A stretch of 53,140 nt of DNA from Wolinella sp052170135 (lineage in GTDB: Bacteria > Campylobacterota > Campylobacteria > Campylobacterales > Helicobacteraceae), in assembly GCA_052170135.1 (NCBI GenBank), contig JBQNBC010000011.1, positions 1 to 53,140 of the forward strand, read 5' to 3'. Within the stretch, counting starts at the first letter, position 1. Every line of letters begins with the position of its first letter. The notes under the pieces are model-generated. The model was not told the DNA's origin and made no database searches. It saw only the letters and a list, made by a program, of their open reading frames with translations. Below are positions 1-8,348 of this stretch, piece after piece. Both the position numbers and the translations under genes were made by a program.

Positions 1-99
1 GCTTACCATATTTATTTGCTTGTGATTTTTGATTTTTGTCCAAACCCTTATACCGCTACCCTCTCCCTAAAAGAGCCAAAACCACAAAAGGAACAATGT

Positions 100-249
100 A
101 TGAATATCAGACAAATACTCGCACAAAAACATATTTCACTTACCCTTTGGGGTAAGAATCAAGGGTTTGATAAGAAAGATTTAGAATCTCTAAAGTGTCT
201 AGGCTCTGGGCGATACAAGGCTTTGAAGCAAAGTGAAAATTGCAATTAA
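100..249 (+). CDS. hypothetical small protein (49 aa)
   Basis: I do not recognise this protein. An ATG at 100 has an AAAAGGA ribosome site about 7 bases upstream, a better start than the ATG at 16, which has none. The product is basic (net Lys/Arg-rich), has no signal peptide or membrane segment, and its middle (WGKNQGFDKKDLESL) could form two short helices like a small helix-turn-helix, but no family is assignable. It ends 21 bases before the next gene's start on the same strand. It may be the remnant of a larger, possibly phage-borne, DNA-binding protein. It contains GAATC words, unlike the gene that follows. Confidence 0.35.
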   Translation: MNIRQILAQKHISLTLWGKNQGFDKKDLESLKCLGSGRYKALKQSENCN

Positions 250-270
250 GAAAATTTGATAAGGACAAAC

Positions 271-1137
271 TTGAAAATAGCGATAAATGGCACAAGTGGT
301 TTTGTTGGCTCAAATTTGTGTGAGTTTTTAGCTTCAAAAGGGCATGAAATTTTAAAAATAAAGCGTGAGATTTATGCGGATATTTCAGCTTTGACTGAGA
401 TTTTGCAAGAGTGTGATGCTCTAATAAATTTAGCTGGTGCAAACATCTCGCAAAGATGGAGTCAAAGCTATAAAAATGAGCTTTTTAATAGCCGAATTGC
501 AAGTACAAAAAACCTTGTTTTGGCACTTTCAAAGACTTCAAAAAAGCCCAAAATTTTCATCTCAACTTCGGCGGTTGGCATTTATGAGAGCGGTTTAATA
601 CACGATGAAAGTTCGCAGAATTTTAATAAAGGATTTTTGGGAAAATTGGCGGTGGCTTGGGAAAATGAAGCGTTAAAGACCAGTGAGCTTGGCGTGAAAA
701 CGGCGATTTTTAGGCTTGGCGTAGTGCTTGGCAGAGGGGTTGATGGCAAAACGGGCGGTGCTTTGGCTAAGATGTTGCCGATTTTTAAGCTAGGTCTTGG
801 CGGCGTTTTGGCAGGCGGAAAGCAGAGCTTTTCGTGGGTGCATCTGGACGATTTGCTAAAAGCTTATGAGCTTGTGCTAAATCGTGAAATTTCAGGCATT
901 TTTAACCTTGTTTCGCCAGAATTTGCTACCAATGAAAGCTTCACAAAGGCCCTTGCAAACACACTTAAACGCCCAGCCATTTTTAATGTCCCAAGCTTTG
1001 TTTTGCAGCTAAAATTTGGCGAAGGCTCGGCGATATTGCTTGAAGGTGCAGATGTGCGACCTGTAAATTTACTAAAACAAGGCTTTGAGTTTAAATTTGG
1101 TGATTTAAACACTGCTTTGAGTGAAATTTTAAGCTGA
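271..1137 (+). CDS. TIGR01777-family NAD(P)-dependent epimerase/dehydratase (SDR type, YfcH-like)
   Basis: An extended short-chain dehydrogenase/reductase of about 288 residues, near the usual family length. A Rossmann motif GTSGFVGS lies at the N-terminus, followed by INLAGANI and the STSAVGIY segment where SDRs carry the active-site Ser/Tyr; the C-terminus has the family's EGADVRPVNLL-type ending. Substrate is unknown for the family. I chose the TTG at 271 because AAGGA lies five bases upstream and the protein then begins MKIAINGTSG; an upstream TTG at 256 is also open. Base use differs from the rest of the window: AT-rich, codons such as AAA TTT GGC, and I find no GAATC or GATTC in it, which suggests transfer from a Campylobacter-like donor. 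Confidence 0.85.
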   Translation: MKIAINGTSGFVGSNLCEFLASKGHEILKIKREIYADISALTEILQECDALINLAGANISQRWSQSYKNELFNSRIASTKNLVLALSKTSKKPKIFISTSAVGIYESGLIHDESSQNFNKGFLGKLAVAWENEALKTSELGVKTAIFRLGVVLGRGVDGKTGGALAKMLPIFKLGLGGVLAGGKQSFSWVHLDDLLKAYELVLNREISGIFNLVSPEFATNESFTKALANTLKRPAIFNVPSFVLQLKFGEGSAILLEGADVRPVNLLKQGFEFKFGDLNTALSEILS

Positions 1138-1151
1138 GATTTTTTAAAGGC

Positions 1152-1325
1152 TCAACAAAACTTAAGCAGATTTTCTCTTATCAATTTTAGTAGTTTCTGA
1201 TATAAGTTTTCCTGTGTAGTTTTAGTATCATATTTAAATTCACATTCCTTTAAATGTAATAAGAAATTCTCTTTCCTTATCCCTTTAAATTTAGATAATC
1301 TATGTTTAGCATAACCTTTAGAATT
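1152..1325 (-). pseudogene. C-terminal remnant of an IS1595/ISXO2-type transposase
   Basis: Reading the minus strand back from a TGA at 1152-1154 gives about 57 codons with the pattern KGYAKHRLSKFKGI, then a segment around FLLHLKECEFKY, then NLYQKLLKLIRENLL. This is the conserved C-terminal end of ISXO2-like (IS1595 family) transposases (usual form FWSYAKxRLxKFNG...FxLHLKExEFRxNxR...NLYxxLL). The catalytic DDE part upstream is missing: the same frame continues as unrelated low-complexity sequence to a stop near 1401. It is thus a scar of an insertion element, next to the foreign-looking epimerase gene. Confidence 0.7.
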
Positions 1326-1352
1326 CTGTAAAAAGCTATTTAAAAATATATT

Positions 1353-1434
1353 TTTTACATTTAAAATGATAGTGAAGCAAATTTTATCCTTATCCCGCTC
1401 TCATTTTAAATGTAAAATACTCTCATTTTAAATG
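1353..1434. repeat. 17-bp perfect inverted repeat plus 15-bp direct repeat
   Basis: TTTTACATTTAAAATGA at 1353-1369 is exactly reverse-complemented at 1401-1417 with a 31-base loop. In addition CTCTCATTTTAAATG at 1398-1412 is repeated at 1420-1434. The block lies just beyond the transposase remnant and at the point where the AT-rich, GAATC-free sequence gives way to the window's usual composition. It may be terminal sequence of the lost insertion element or a recombination scar. Confidence 0.6.
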
Positions 1435-1659
1435 CGCGCAGATACATAGTTTTGCTGCTTGCTACAGCCTATCGCGAAGCTACTTTAAAACTTTATATTG
1501 ACTTGTGCTAAGCGCAATTAACATTGGCACTCCATTATGAGCCATGGCACAAAAATCTCATGACCGACATTCTCGCAAGTGCATAACTTATTGTAGTGCG
1601 TTCAGTTTCTATTAAAGAGGGCATTAAAACAAGAATCTAAAGCAATCATTCTCCAGCCA
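1435..1659. other. non-coding stretch after the foreign patch
   Basis: Together with the transposase remnant and repeats this completes the 520-base gap between the epimerase and the transporter gene. I see no convincing ORF, RNA or terminator hairpin in it. Composition from about 1440 onward is like the rest of the window. Confidence 0.4.
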
Positions 1660-2559
1660 TCATCGCTTAAAGCGTGAAAAATGGGCTGGCTTATAAAGAT
1701 TTATCATATATATTGCACCAAAGGCAAGAATCCCACCAATAAGTGTCTCAAATGTAGGAACCTCATCTAAAAATATCCAGCTAAGAACAAGCGCATGCAC
1801 TGGCACTAATAACCCAAAGCTACTTGCTCTACCAGCACCCACCACAGCTATAGCCTGATAGTAGATTGTCGTCCCAAAAGCTGTTGAAAACACCGCGACA
1901 AACAATAGACAAAACCAAAACTCCATGCCTACTGCAAGAATACTAAACGACTCTCCACCAAATAAAACTGGCGAAAAACTAATCGTGCTAAAAAGCGTGG
2001 TGTAAAAATTTATTGCAACTGGATGGACATCTCCCCTGAGCTTTTGCGTCAAAAGAGTAAGCACACCCCATGTGAGTGCAGCTGCGACAAAAAACAGATT
2101 CCCACCGCCTAAAAGACTCCCATAGTGTGCTAAATTCAACAAAAATAGCCCCGAAAGAAACCCAAGAAGTAGCCCAAAACCCTCACGCATAGAGATTTTA
2201 CTACCTAAAAAAATATACGAAAGTAAATATGAAAAAACAGGTATAAGTGTCGTTACAAGCACCCCACCAGCCCCAGCAAGCCCATAGCTAAGACCATTAA
2301 AAAACAGAAGCGAGTAGATTGAGTTTGCCACCGAAGCGACCAACATAAGCAAAAATGAGCGCAAACTCATAAAAAGAGGAATCCCAAGCAACACGATGAT
2401 TGGTAAAAATGTAATTAATGCAAAGAAAAATCGCCAAAATGCAACAACTTCAATGCTTGCATGCGAAGTGAGAATCTTTGACGCTGGCCATGATGCACCC
2501 CAAAAAAACATACCAATAAAAAGCAAAACAGCAAAAATTTGCTCTCGTCCTAAAGTCAT
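1660..2559 (-). CDS. EamA/DMT-superfamily transporter
   Basis: A 299-residue very hydrophobic protein with about ten predicted membrane helices in two similar halves, the standard form of the drug/metabolite transporter superfamily. Typical family segments include FFWGASWPASK near the N-terminus, a FALITFLPI helix, and in the second half ALTWGVLTLLTQKL and SSFGLLVPVHALVLSWIFLDE. The substrate cannot be read from the sequence; members export metabolites or amino acids. It is the last gene of a minus-strand run that starts with the TPR-glycosyltransferase gene. The ATG start at 2559 has only a weak ribosome site (AGAG). Confidence 0.9.
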   Translation of the reverse strand: MTLGREQIFAVLLFIGMFFWGASWPASKILTSHASIEVVAFWRFFFALITFLPIIVLLGIPLFMSLRSFLLMLVASVANSIYSLLFFNGLSYGLAGAGGVLVTTLIPVFSYLLSYIFLGSKISMREGFGLLLGFLSGLFLLNLAHYGSLLGGGNLFFVAAALTWGVLTLLTQKLRGDVHPVAINFYTTLFSTISFSPVLFGGESFSILAVGMEFWFCLLFVAVFSTAFGTTIYYQAIAVVGAGRASSFGLLVPVHALVLSWIFLDEVPTFETLIGGILAFGAIYMINLYKPAHFSRFKR

Positions 2560-2593
2560 GCGTAACTCTTTTGTACCGATTTCACTGCCTTTA

Positions 2594-2686
2594 CTATTTT
2601 AGCCCGTGGCGATAAAATAACAATGCGACAAAAACAAGTGCAAAAAATAGTATTTCGTAGCCGAGCGTGGTCAAATCTTGTGGCAT
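2594..2686 (-). CDS. small single-span membrane protein (30 aa)
   Basis: An unrecognised 30-residue ORF starting MPQDLTTLGYE, then one hydrophobic helix (ILFFALVFVALLF) and a basic tail YRHGLK, the shape of a bacterial small membrane protein. The ATG has a good AAGGA ribosome site six bases upstream. It lies in the 245-base space between the TPR-glycosyltransferase and the DMT transporter genes on the same strand and overlaps the end of the preceding small ORF by 16 bases, as translationally coupled genes do. It could be an accessory peptide of the transporter; that is only inference. Confidence 0.5.
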   Translation of the reverse strand: MPQDLTTLGYEILFFALVFVALLFYRHGLK

Positions 2687-2796
2687 AAGCTATCCTTAAT
2701 TTTGGACGCGATGATATATCCATGTGGCTTAAACACCGAAAATCCACCATTTGGATTCTTAAAACCAAAGATGCGATTCCCGCTAACTACTTGCAA
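2671..2796 (-). CDS. possible small protein (41 aa), TTG start
   Basis: Unrecognised. A TTG at 2796 with AGAGG five bases upstream opens a 41-codon frame reading LQVVSGNRIFGF, then KNPNGGFSVFKPHGYIIASK. The residue mix is protein-like (glycine turns and beta-type hydrophobic alternation) rather than that of a shadow frame. It begins 8 bases after the stop of the TPR-glycosyltransferase gene and ends inside the start of the 30-residue membrane protein, so it fits an operon. No homologue is recalled; it could be a fragment of a larger lost gene. Confidence 0.35.
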   Translation of the reverse strand: MQVVSGNRIFGFKNPNGGFSVFKPHGYIIASKIKDSLCHKI

Positions 2797-2804
2797 AAAT
2801 ACCT

Positions 2805-4547
2805 CTAAAAGCTAAGTATACGATTATGCAAAAACTCAGCAAGCTCTTCTAAAGGCTCACTCCATGAGCCAAGCTCACTTTGAAAAAATAGCCTCACATC
2901 CTCATACCAAGCACTCCTCCCGCCTATGCCATACCGCCAATCAGCATACTTTGGTAGCAAAATCGCAAGTGGAATCCCAAGCGCACCACAAAGATGTGCA
3001 AATGCCGTATCAACACTAATTGCAAAATCCATACTAGCAAGCTCGCTAGCAACCGCACCAAAATCATCCAAAGTGCTCCCAACCTCATTCACACCAAACT
3101 CCGCACAAAGTGCGCTGCTAAGTCCCTCCCTTTGAAACGAAAAAAGTTCCACGTCAAGCCCACTTAAAGCCTCCAAAAATATACGTGGTGGGATTGACTT
3201 CTGCACGCTAGTATCTATTTTTGAGTGGCTGGCATAGACAAAAGCGATGCGCATTTTTTGTGACTTTTTCACACGATTCTTGACGTTTTGAATCAACAAT
3301 GGAGAATCAAAGCGTACATCACTAACCTCAAGCGCAAGCGGTAGCGATGGCAGTGGAATCGCAATATCAAACTCGCAATCTTTTGGAATCGCCTGCACAA
3401 TTCTTGTATTTTGCGCAGTAGAAAATACCCCTAAAAAAAGCGAAAAAAGCTCGCGCTGTGGAATAAAAATCACCTCTTTTGCTACTTTTTGAAGAATCGG
3501 AATAAAACGTGAAAACATCAGCGTATCGCCAAAACCTTGCTCACAAAAAAGCAGAATACGCATGCCTTTTAGCTCACAATCTGAAATATCAGGCGAAAGA
3601 ATCTCGCCACAAGAATCCAAAACACAAGAAGACTTCCAAATACGTGTATTTCCTTCTAGCAAGCCCTCCTCTATAAGCTCTCTACGCGCCTCGTACAGTC
3701 TAAGCCCATGCTTTAGATCATTTTGACGCAAATATAAATAGGCTAGATTAACCTTGTATGCGCTATTTTGACTAATGGAAATGGCACGCAAATATAGATT
3801 TTCAGCCAGCTTCAAATCCTGTTTTTGCGCACGAAGAGATAGCGCATTTGCGTAATTAAATAACAATTCATAAGCCACACAAGCATCATCGCATAGCTGT
3901 TTGTATAGTGATATTGCCTCATCTAGCCGCCCAAGCGATGTTAGCGTTAGGGCTAGATTTTGAACACTTTGACCGCCAAGAGATATCGCACGTATGTATA
4001 GCGAGACTGCCTCGCTAGCACGCGATACAAAAAGCCTCCAAACCTCGCAAGAATCAAGGCTGGATTCTTGCCTTAAGCTCTTTTTGTCCGATAGGAGATT
4101 CGCTAGATTATATAGCGCATCAGTGTCATCTGGCACGAGTGAAATCACATCTCGATAGCGTCTTTCACTCTCATAAAAATCCCCAAAATCCTGTAATGAG
4201 CGTGCCAGATTGTATAGTAGCATCGGACTATTTGGCTCATCATCTAAAAGTCGCTCTAAAAGCATGATAGATTCTTTTAGATTCCCAGCGCGACGATGCG
4301 TTTCGGCTAGATTTACCAACACACTCCTATCGCCACAAAGATCATAACACTGTGTAAAATATTCAGCCGCTCTACCAAAAGCACCAAGCATTAGAGCCGA
4401 CAATCCGGCTAGATTCCACGCTTGAGCCATCCCTGGCGCAATAGATAAAATCTGCACGCACAGCTCCAAAGATGCATGAAAGTCGCCATCTTCATAACGT
4501 ACGGTAGCAATATGTAGCGCATCGTGCACTGTCAACTCAGTCGTCAT
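2805..4547 (-). CDS. TPR protein with C-terminal glycosyltransferase-9-like domain
   Basis: A 580-residue soluble protein. Residues ~10-290 are degenerate tetratricopeptide repeats (AWNLAGLSALMLGAFGRAAEYF, LLYNLARSLQDFGDFYESERRY, ALYNLANLL and others). The C-terminal half from about residue 328 (MRILLFCEQGFGDTLMFSRF) has the heptosyltransferase/GT9-like fold signature, ending with SVDTAFAHLCGALGIPLAILLP and a WRYG motif near the expected sugar-nucleotide site. Such TPR-GT9-like proteins are common in Campylobacterota, but their acceptor is mostly unknown. Start ATG with AAGGAG upstream. First gene of a minus-strand set ending with the DMT transporter. Confidence 0.85.
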   Translation of the reverse strand: MTTELTVHDALHIATVRYEDGDFHASLELCVQILSIAPGMAQAWNLAGLSALMLGAFGRAAEYFTQCYDLCGDRSVLVNLAETHRRAGNLKESIMLLERLLDDEPNSPMLLYNLARSLQDFGDFYESERRYRDVISLVPDDTDALYNLANLLSDKKSLRQESSLDSCEVWRLFVSRASEAVSLYIRAISLGGQSVQNLALTLTSLGRLDEAISLYKQLCDDACVAYELLFNYANALSLRAQKQDLKLAENLYLRAISISQNSAYKVNLAYLYLRQNDLKHGLRLYEARRELIEEGLLEGNTRIWKSSCVLDSCGEILSPDISDCELKGMRILLFCEQGFGDTLMFSRFIPILQKVAKEVIFIPQRELFSLFLGVFSTAQNTRIVQAIPKDCEFDIAIPLPSLPLALEVSDVRFDSPLLIQNVKNRVKKSQKMRIAFVYASHSKIDTSVQKSIPPRIFLEALSGLDVELFSFQREGLSSALCAEFGVNEVGSTLDDFGAVASELASMDFAISVDTAFAHLCGALGIPLAILLPKYADWRYGIGGRSAWYEDVRLFFQSELGSWSEPLEELAEFLHNRILSF

Positions 4548-4748
4548 AACACTCCTTTACAAGAAGCATTTTATCAATGACGACTAAAGCATGAATAAAG
4601 TGTAGTTGTATCACTGTACACCTCTTCTGCCTACGCCAAACTTAAAGCTAAGAATCGCGCGAGATTCCACGCTTTGAGCATATAAATTGCCTAAATTCTG
4701 ATAGTTTTTGGTTAAAATTAATCTTAATCAATTTTTAGGAGCGTAACT

Positions 4749-6086
4749 TTGAGTATGAGCAGATTTTCAAGGATAGGCTTTATCCTCGCAGCAGCTGGAA
4801 GTGCGATAGGGCTTGGGAATGTCTGGAAATTCCCATATATGGCGGGCGAGAATGGTGGCGGGGCATTTGTTATCATCTTTTTAATGTCTGTACTGTTTGT
4901 CGGTTTAACGATATTTTTAGCAGAAGTGGTAATGGGACGTGAAAGCGAGCATAACCCAGTCTCGACATTTGAGAGCCTCGCACCAAAAAATGGAAAATAC
5001 TGGAAATATGCCGGCTTTATGATGATAAATGGGATTTTGATTCTTTCATTTTACTCAGTCGTTATTGGTTGGCTTATACATTACATGGTGCAGTCATTTG
5101 TAGCACTTCCCACAGGCGTAGAAGAGGCTAGCAAGACATTTGGTACACTCACTTCGACATCTATTTTTACGCAAATATTTTTCCACACACTCATAATAAT
5201 CTACTGTGGATACACACTCCTAAAAGGCGTCAAGAAGGGAATCGAGCGCATAAATATAATCCTCATGCCTCTGCTTTTTATCATTTTTATCGCGCTACTT
5301 TTTTATGCGCTTAGCATGGATAGTTTTGGTCGTGCTGTTGAATTTATGTTTACTCCAAATTGGGATAGCATCACTCCAGAAGTGGTAATGATGTCCGTTG
5401 GACAGGCATTTTTTACGCTTTCTCTTGGCGTTGGTACGATCATGACATATGCTGCATCGCTACCAAAGCGTGGCAACTTTGTCACAGCATCACTTTATGT
5501 TGGATTCCTAGATACGCTACTTGCGATTATCGCTGGACTTACCATTTTTACTTTTCTATATGAGTATGGTAGCAACCCAGGTGGTGGCCCAGGGCTTGTT
5601 TTTATCTCGCTACCGGTGGTATTTTCTGAGATGGGAGCAGCTGGACAGGTAGTCTCATTTTTATTCTTCCTTGCGCTTCTTTTTGCCGGTGTTACGTCGG
5701 CTATTTCCATGGCGGAGCCATTTATTGCATACTTTATCGAGAGGCACGACTGGAAGAGACACAAAGCAGTCTATGTCGTGCTAGGTGTCGCTTACATAAT
5801 GGGAATCCTAGTCGTACTTAGTGGCTCAGAACAACACGGAGAGATAATGAAAATAGCTGGTAAGTCTATTTTTGACTGGCTTGATTTTAGTAGCTCGGCA
5901 CTTCTTATGCCAATTGCCGGCATGATTACATGCTTTTTTATTGGCTTTGTGCTCGACAAAAATCATGTACATGGAATGTTTAGTGGATATATGTCGCCAC
6001 TGTTTTTCCAAATATGGCTATTTTGCGTGCGATTTGTCGCACCAATGGCGATTTTTACGATTCTATTCCGCGGACTATTTGCGTAA
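4749..6086 (+). CDS. sodium-dependent transporter, NSS/SNF (LeuT-like) family
   Basis: A 445-residue inner-membrane symporter with about 11 helices, the usual length of the short bacterial NSS branch. The hallmark of helix 1, GNVWKFPYMAGENGGGAF, spans residues 23-40 and contains the unwound Na+/substrate site; helix 6-8 elements (AFFTLSLGVGTIMTYAAS, GVTSAISMAEP) are also present. Substrates in this family are amino acids (tryptophan, tyrosine, branched chain); which one applies cannot be told. AGGAG seven bases before the TTG at 4749 favours that start over the ATG at 4755. It faces ribF across a shared terminator. Confidence 0.92.
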   Translation: MSMSRFSRIGFILAAAGSAIGLGNVWKFPYMAGENGGGAFVIIFLMSVLFVGLTIFLAEVVMGRESEHNPVSTFESLAPKNGKYWKYAGFMMINGILILSFYSVVIGWLIHYMVQSFVALPTGVEEASKTFGTLTSTSIFTQIFFHTLIIIYCGYTLLKGVKKGIERINIILMPLLFIIFIALLFYALSMDSFGRAVEFMFTPNWDSITPEVVMMSVGQAFFTLSLGVGTIMTYAASLPKRGNFVTASLYVGFLDTLLAIIAGLTIFTFLYEYGSNPGGGPGLVFISLPVVFSEMGAAGQVVSFLFFLALLFAGVTSAISMAEPFIAYFIERHDWKRHKAVYVVLGVAYIMGILVVLSGSEQHGEIMKIAGKSIFDWLDFSSSALLMPIAGMITCFFIGFVLDKNHVHGMFSGYMSPLFFQIWLFCVRFVAPMAIFTILFRGLFA

Positions 6087-6096
6087 ATACGACCTT

Positions 6097-6126
6097 AGAA
6101 TCCAAAGGCTCTTGCCTTTTGATTCT
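6097..6126. terminator. bidirectional terminator between NSS transporter and ribF
   Basis: Inverted repeat AGAATC-C-AAAGGC, loop TCTT, GCCTTT-T-GATTCT: thirteen-position stem with a single central mismatch. It lies between the convergent stop codons of the transporter (plus) and ribF (minus), the usual place for a shared rho-independent terminator. Confidence 0.6.
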
Positions 6127-6149
6127 CATCATACAATACATAAAAGAGT

Positions 6150-7001
6150 TTAAGCCATATTTATATCATGTATCTCCTGCGCACGTGCTATATCAAGTGC
6201 TATTTGCTCTCTCAATAGAGTTAGATTCTCAAAATGCAAATTTCCTCTTAACCATTCGACAAACTCAACCCTAACCACATCGCTATCAGGAATCTCATCA
6301 CCATGCACGCATAAAAGATGTGTCTCTATTGAAAAATTCCCATCACTACTAAGTCGTCGCCCAATAAAGCTAACTGAGTTAAAGTGAACGCCAGAAATTA
6401 CACTCTTTGTCACATAAACACCATCATGGGGGATCAAAAACTGCTCCACAGAGAGATTTATCGTAGCAAAAAGCTCACGAGCGCCTATCCCCTGCCCTCG
6501 TATAATCCTACCCTCGATAAAATAACTACGCCCAAGAAGCCTCATAGCACCAAGAACATCGCCACGCAAAAGCATAGCCCTAATCGCCTCAGAATGCACT
6601 GACACGCCACCATAAAACACCTCAGGCACTACCACTACTTCGCCATCAAAAAGCCCTTTAAGATCGTCGATTCCGCATGCTCTATTTTTCCCAAAGCGAA
6701 AATCATATCCAACCACAATCTTCTTAAGCCTAGGAAATGCCACTTTTATCGCGCGAACAAACTCATCTCCGCTAAGCTCCTTTATATCTTCAAGAGGTAA
6801 TGAAAGAATCGGATATGGCGCAAAATCCTTTTTATAAGCATTTGGAGTTAGATTCCCTCTTTCTGCATCAATGACGACTATAACACCGCCATCATCAAGA
6901 TATGAAAAAAGCTCCTGATGAGCCCTGTGCATCCCATCAAATTTCCCAAGTGCTAACGATGTTACTCGCTCATCGTTTAATGTGTATAAAAATCTCTTCA
7001 T
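6150..7001 (-). CDS. ribF: bifunctional riboflavin kinase/FAD synthetase
   Basis: 283 residues. The N-terminal adenylyltransferase domain carries LGKFDGMHRAH (residues 18-28, the GxFDGxHxGH nucleotidyltransferase site) and VVGYDFRFGKNR. The C-terminal flavokinase domain (from about 158) has GRIIRGQGIGARELFATINL, in which the usual PTAN motif reads ATIN, and PHDGVYVT. The enzyme phosphorylates riboflavin to FMN and adenylates it to FAD in the cytoplasm. It overlaps the end of tlyA by 32 bases and is last in the minus-strand set ugd-lipoprotein-tlyA-ribF. It is somewhat shorter than the typical 300-310 residues. Confidence 0.93.
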   Translation of the reverse strand: MKRFLYTLNDERVTSLALGKFDGMHRAHQELFSYLDDGGVIVVIDAERGNLTPNAYKKDFAPYPILSLPLEDIKELSGDEFVRAIKVAFPRLKKIVVGYDFRFGKNRACGIDDLKGLFDGEVVVVPEVFYGGVSVHSEAIRAMLLRGDVLGAMRLLGRSYFIEGRIIRGQGIGARELFATINLSVEQFLIPHDGVYVTKSVISGVHFNSVSFIGRRLSSDGNFSIETHLLCVHGDEIPDSDVVRVEFVEWLRGNLHFENLTLLREQIALDIARAQEIHDINMA

Positions 7002-7806
7002 TCCCCTCTTTCCCCTTTAGTTTTGAAGGCTCGATTCTTACAACTTTAAAGCCGTATACCTCCACTTCAGTGATAAAATCATCTAATCGAGCCGCAACCT
7101 TTGCACTATCTTGAACTACACCCTTTGCGCTTCTTTTTACATCTCTGCCTACTTCAAATTGTGGCTTGAAGAGCAAAATTGCCTCATCTCTGCAGAGTCT
7201 TGAGATTTCAGGTAGAATTTTTGAGAGAGATATAAAAGAGACATCACATAGCAAAAGCGAAAATCTTAGCTCCATATTTTCTGTGCTTAAAGCAGCGATT
7301 GCACAGCTAGAATTGCCAAGGATTTCTAGCGACTCCGCACCAAAATTTGCATGCGATTCTTTGCATGCGCACAATAATTTACGTAGCCGCTCACCGTGTG
7401 GTGGAAAATCTCGAATATCAGTCTCCTCAAAGAGAGAAATGCGAGAATCGCATCGAAGATTCTTATGGAGCTGATTTGACCCTACATCTACACATACTAC
7501 ATGCTTTGCACCACATTTTAGGGCAACTTGTGCAAAGCCACCAGTGCTAGAGCCTATATCAAGCACGACGCGATCTTTGAGCAAAATATCCTTATGTGAT
7601 TCCAAAAATGAATATAACTTCAATCCAGCACGTGAGACAAAATCAAGCCCACTATCGATCTCTATACTAGCCTCCGATACGACATTTGTTGATGATTTTA
7701 AAACAACTTTGCCATCGACTTTTACCACACCTTTTAAAATCAAAGATTGTGCGCGAGTGCGACTATCTACAAGATTAAGAGCAACAAGTAGTGCATCAAG
7801 CCTCAA
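6970..7806 (-). CDS. tlyA: TlyA-family rRNA (cytidine-2'-O)-methyltransferase
   Basis: 278 residues: an S4 RNA-binding domain (1-60, RLDALLVALNLVDSRTRAQ), then an FtsJ-like methyltransferase with SRAGLKL containing the catalytic Lys, VVLDIGSSTGGF as SAM motif I (residues 80-91) and LLLCDVSFISL, KPQFEVGR. TlyA proteins 2'-O-methylate 16S/23S rRNA; in Helicobacter and Campylobacter they are also linked to haemolysis and colonisation. About 35 extra residues rich in Cys and Glu sit between the SAM motif and LLLCDVSF. TTG start with AGGGA five bases upstream, nine bases after the lipoprotein stop. Confidence 0.9.
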   Translation of the reverse strand: MRLDALLVALNLVDSRTRAQSLILKGVVKVDGKVVLKSSTNVVSEASIEIDSGLDFVSRAGLKLYSFLESHKDILLKDRVVLDIGSSTGGFAQVALKCGAKHVVCVDVGSNQLHKNLRCDSRISLFEETDIRDFPPHGERLRKLLCACKESHANFGAESLEILGNSSCAIAALSTENMELRFSLLLCDVSFISLSKILPEISRLCRDEAILLFKPQFEVGRDVKRSAKGVVQDSAKVAARLDDFITEVEVYGFKVVRIEPSKLKGKEGNEEIFIHIKR

Positions 7807-7814
7807 GCGAGTCC

Positions 7815-8336
7815 CTATTTTTTGATATTGCGAAATCCATAATCAAGCACGGTTACACCTAGATTCTTATGCACTAGCTCTAGCTGCAACTGCTCTCTAT
7901 ATCTCACGCTCTGCGAAGGGAATCGAACCAAAAAATAGTCCCCCCAGCGACTTGCAAAAGTGAAATTATGCTTTAGTAGCTCCTCGCGATCGATTCTCTG
8001 TATCTCTGCTGGTAGTACACCATTTGAGAGGCGGACAGAATAAAGTGGATTATTTAGCCCACGCTCCTTATACTCTTTAGAATCCTCGCTAACATAAATA
8101 TCTATAAAAAAATACTCGCCATTCTCGCTAAGAAACTTTTCATTATCAAACTCGTTTAGCCTAGTCGCAACAATGACAGCTTCGGTTTTTAAGCCATTTA
8201 AAATCTCGCCTTTTCGCGTAGCTTGTATATATTTTTCCTCGATTCTATCGGGCTTTAGCGCATCATTATAGAGCTGACAACCACCAAAAGCGAGAATCCA
8301 AAATCCACCAACAGCACTAAGTATAAAATTTTTCAC
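7815..8336 (-). CDS. predicted lipoprotein
   Basis: A 173-residue protein beginning with a hydrophobic signal ending in the lipobox AFGGC, so Cys20 would be acylated. The mature part is polar with alternating beta-type strands (EAVIVATRLNEF, YFFIDIYVS, DYFLVRFPS) and matches no family I know; a similar lipoprotein is common at this place in Helicobacter. GTG start with GAGGAG seven bases upstream. It lies 12 bases after ugd and 8 bases before tlyA, so it is in the same transcription unit. Confidence 0.75.
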   Translation of the reverse strand: MKNFILSAVGGFWILAFGGCQLYNDALKPDRIEEKYIQATRKGEILNGLKTEAVIVATRLNEFDNEKFLSENGEYFFIDIYVSEDSKEYKERGLNNPLYSVRLSNGVLPAEIQRIDREELLKHNFTFASRWGDYFLVRFPSQSVRYREQLQLELVHKNLGVTVLDYGFRNIKK

Positions 8337-8348
8337 TAATTCACTCCT

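Noticed and set aside
2556..2768. 70-codon minus-strand ORF
   Set aside because: Its composition (Arg/Cys-rich, no motif) is poor and a different frame in the same place gives the better small ORFs with ribosome sites.
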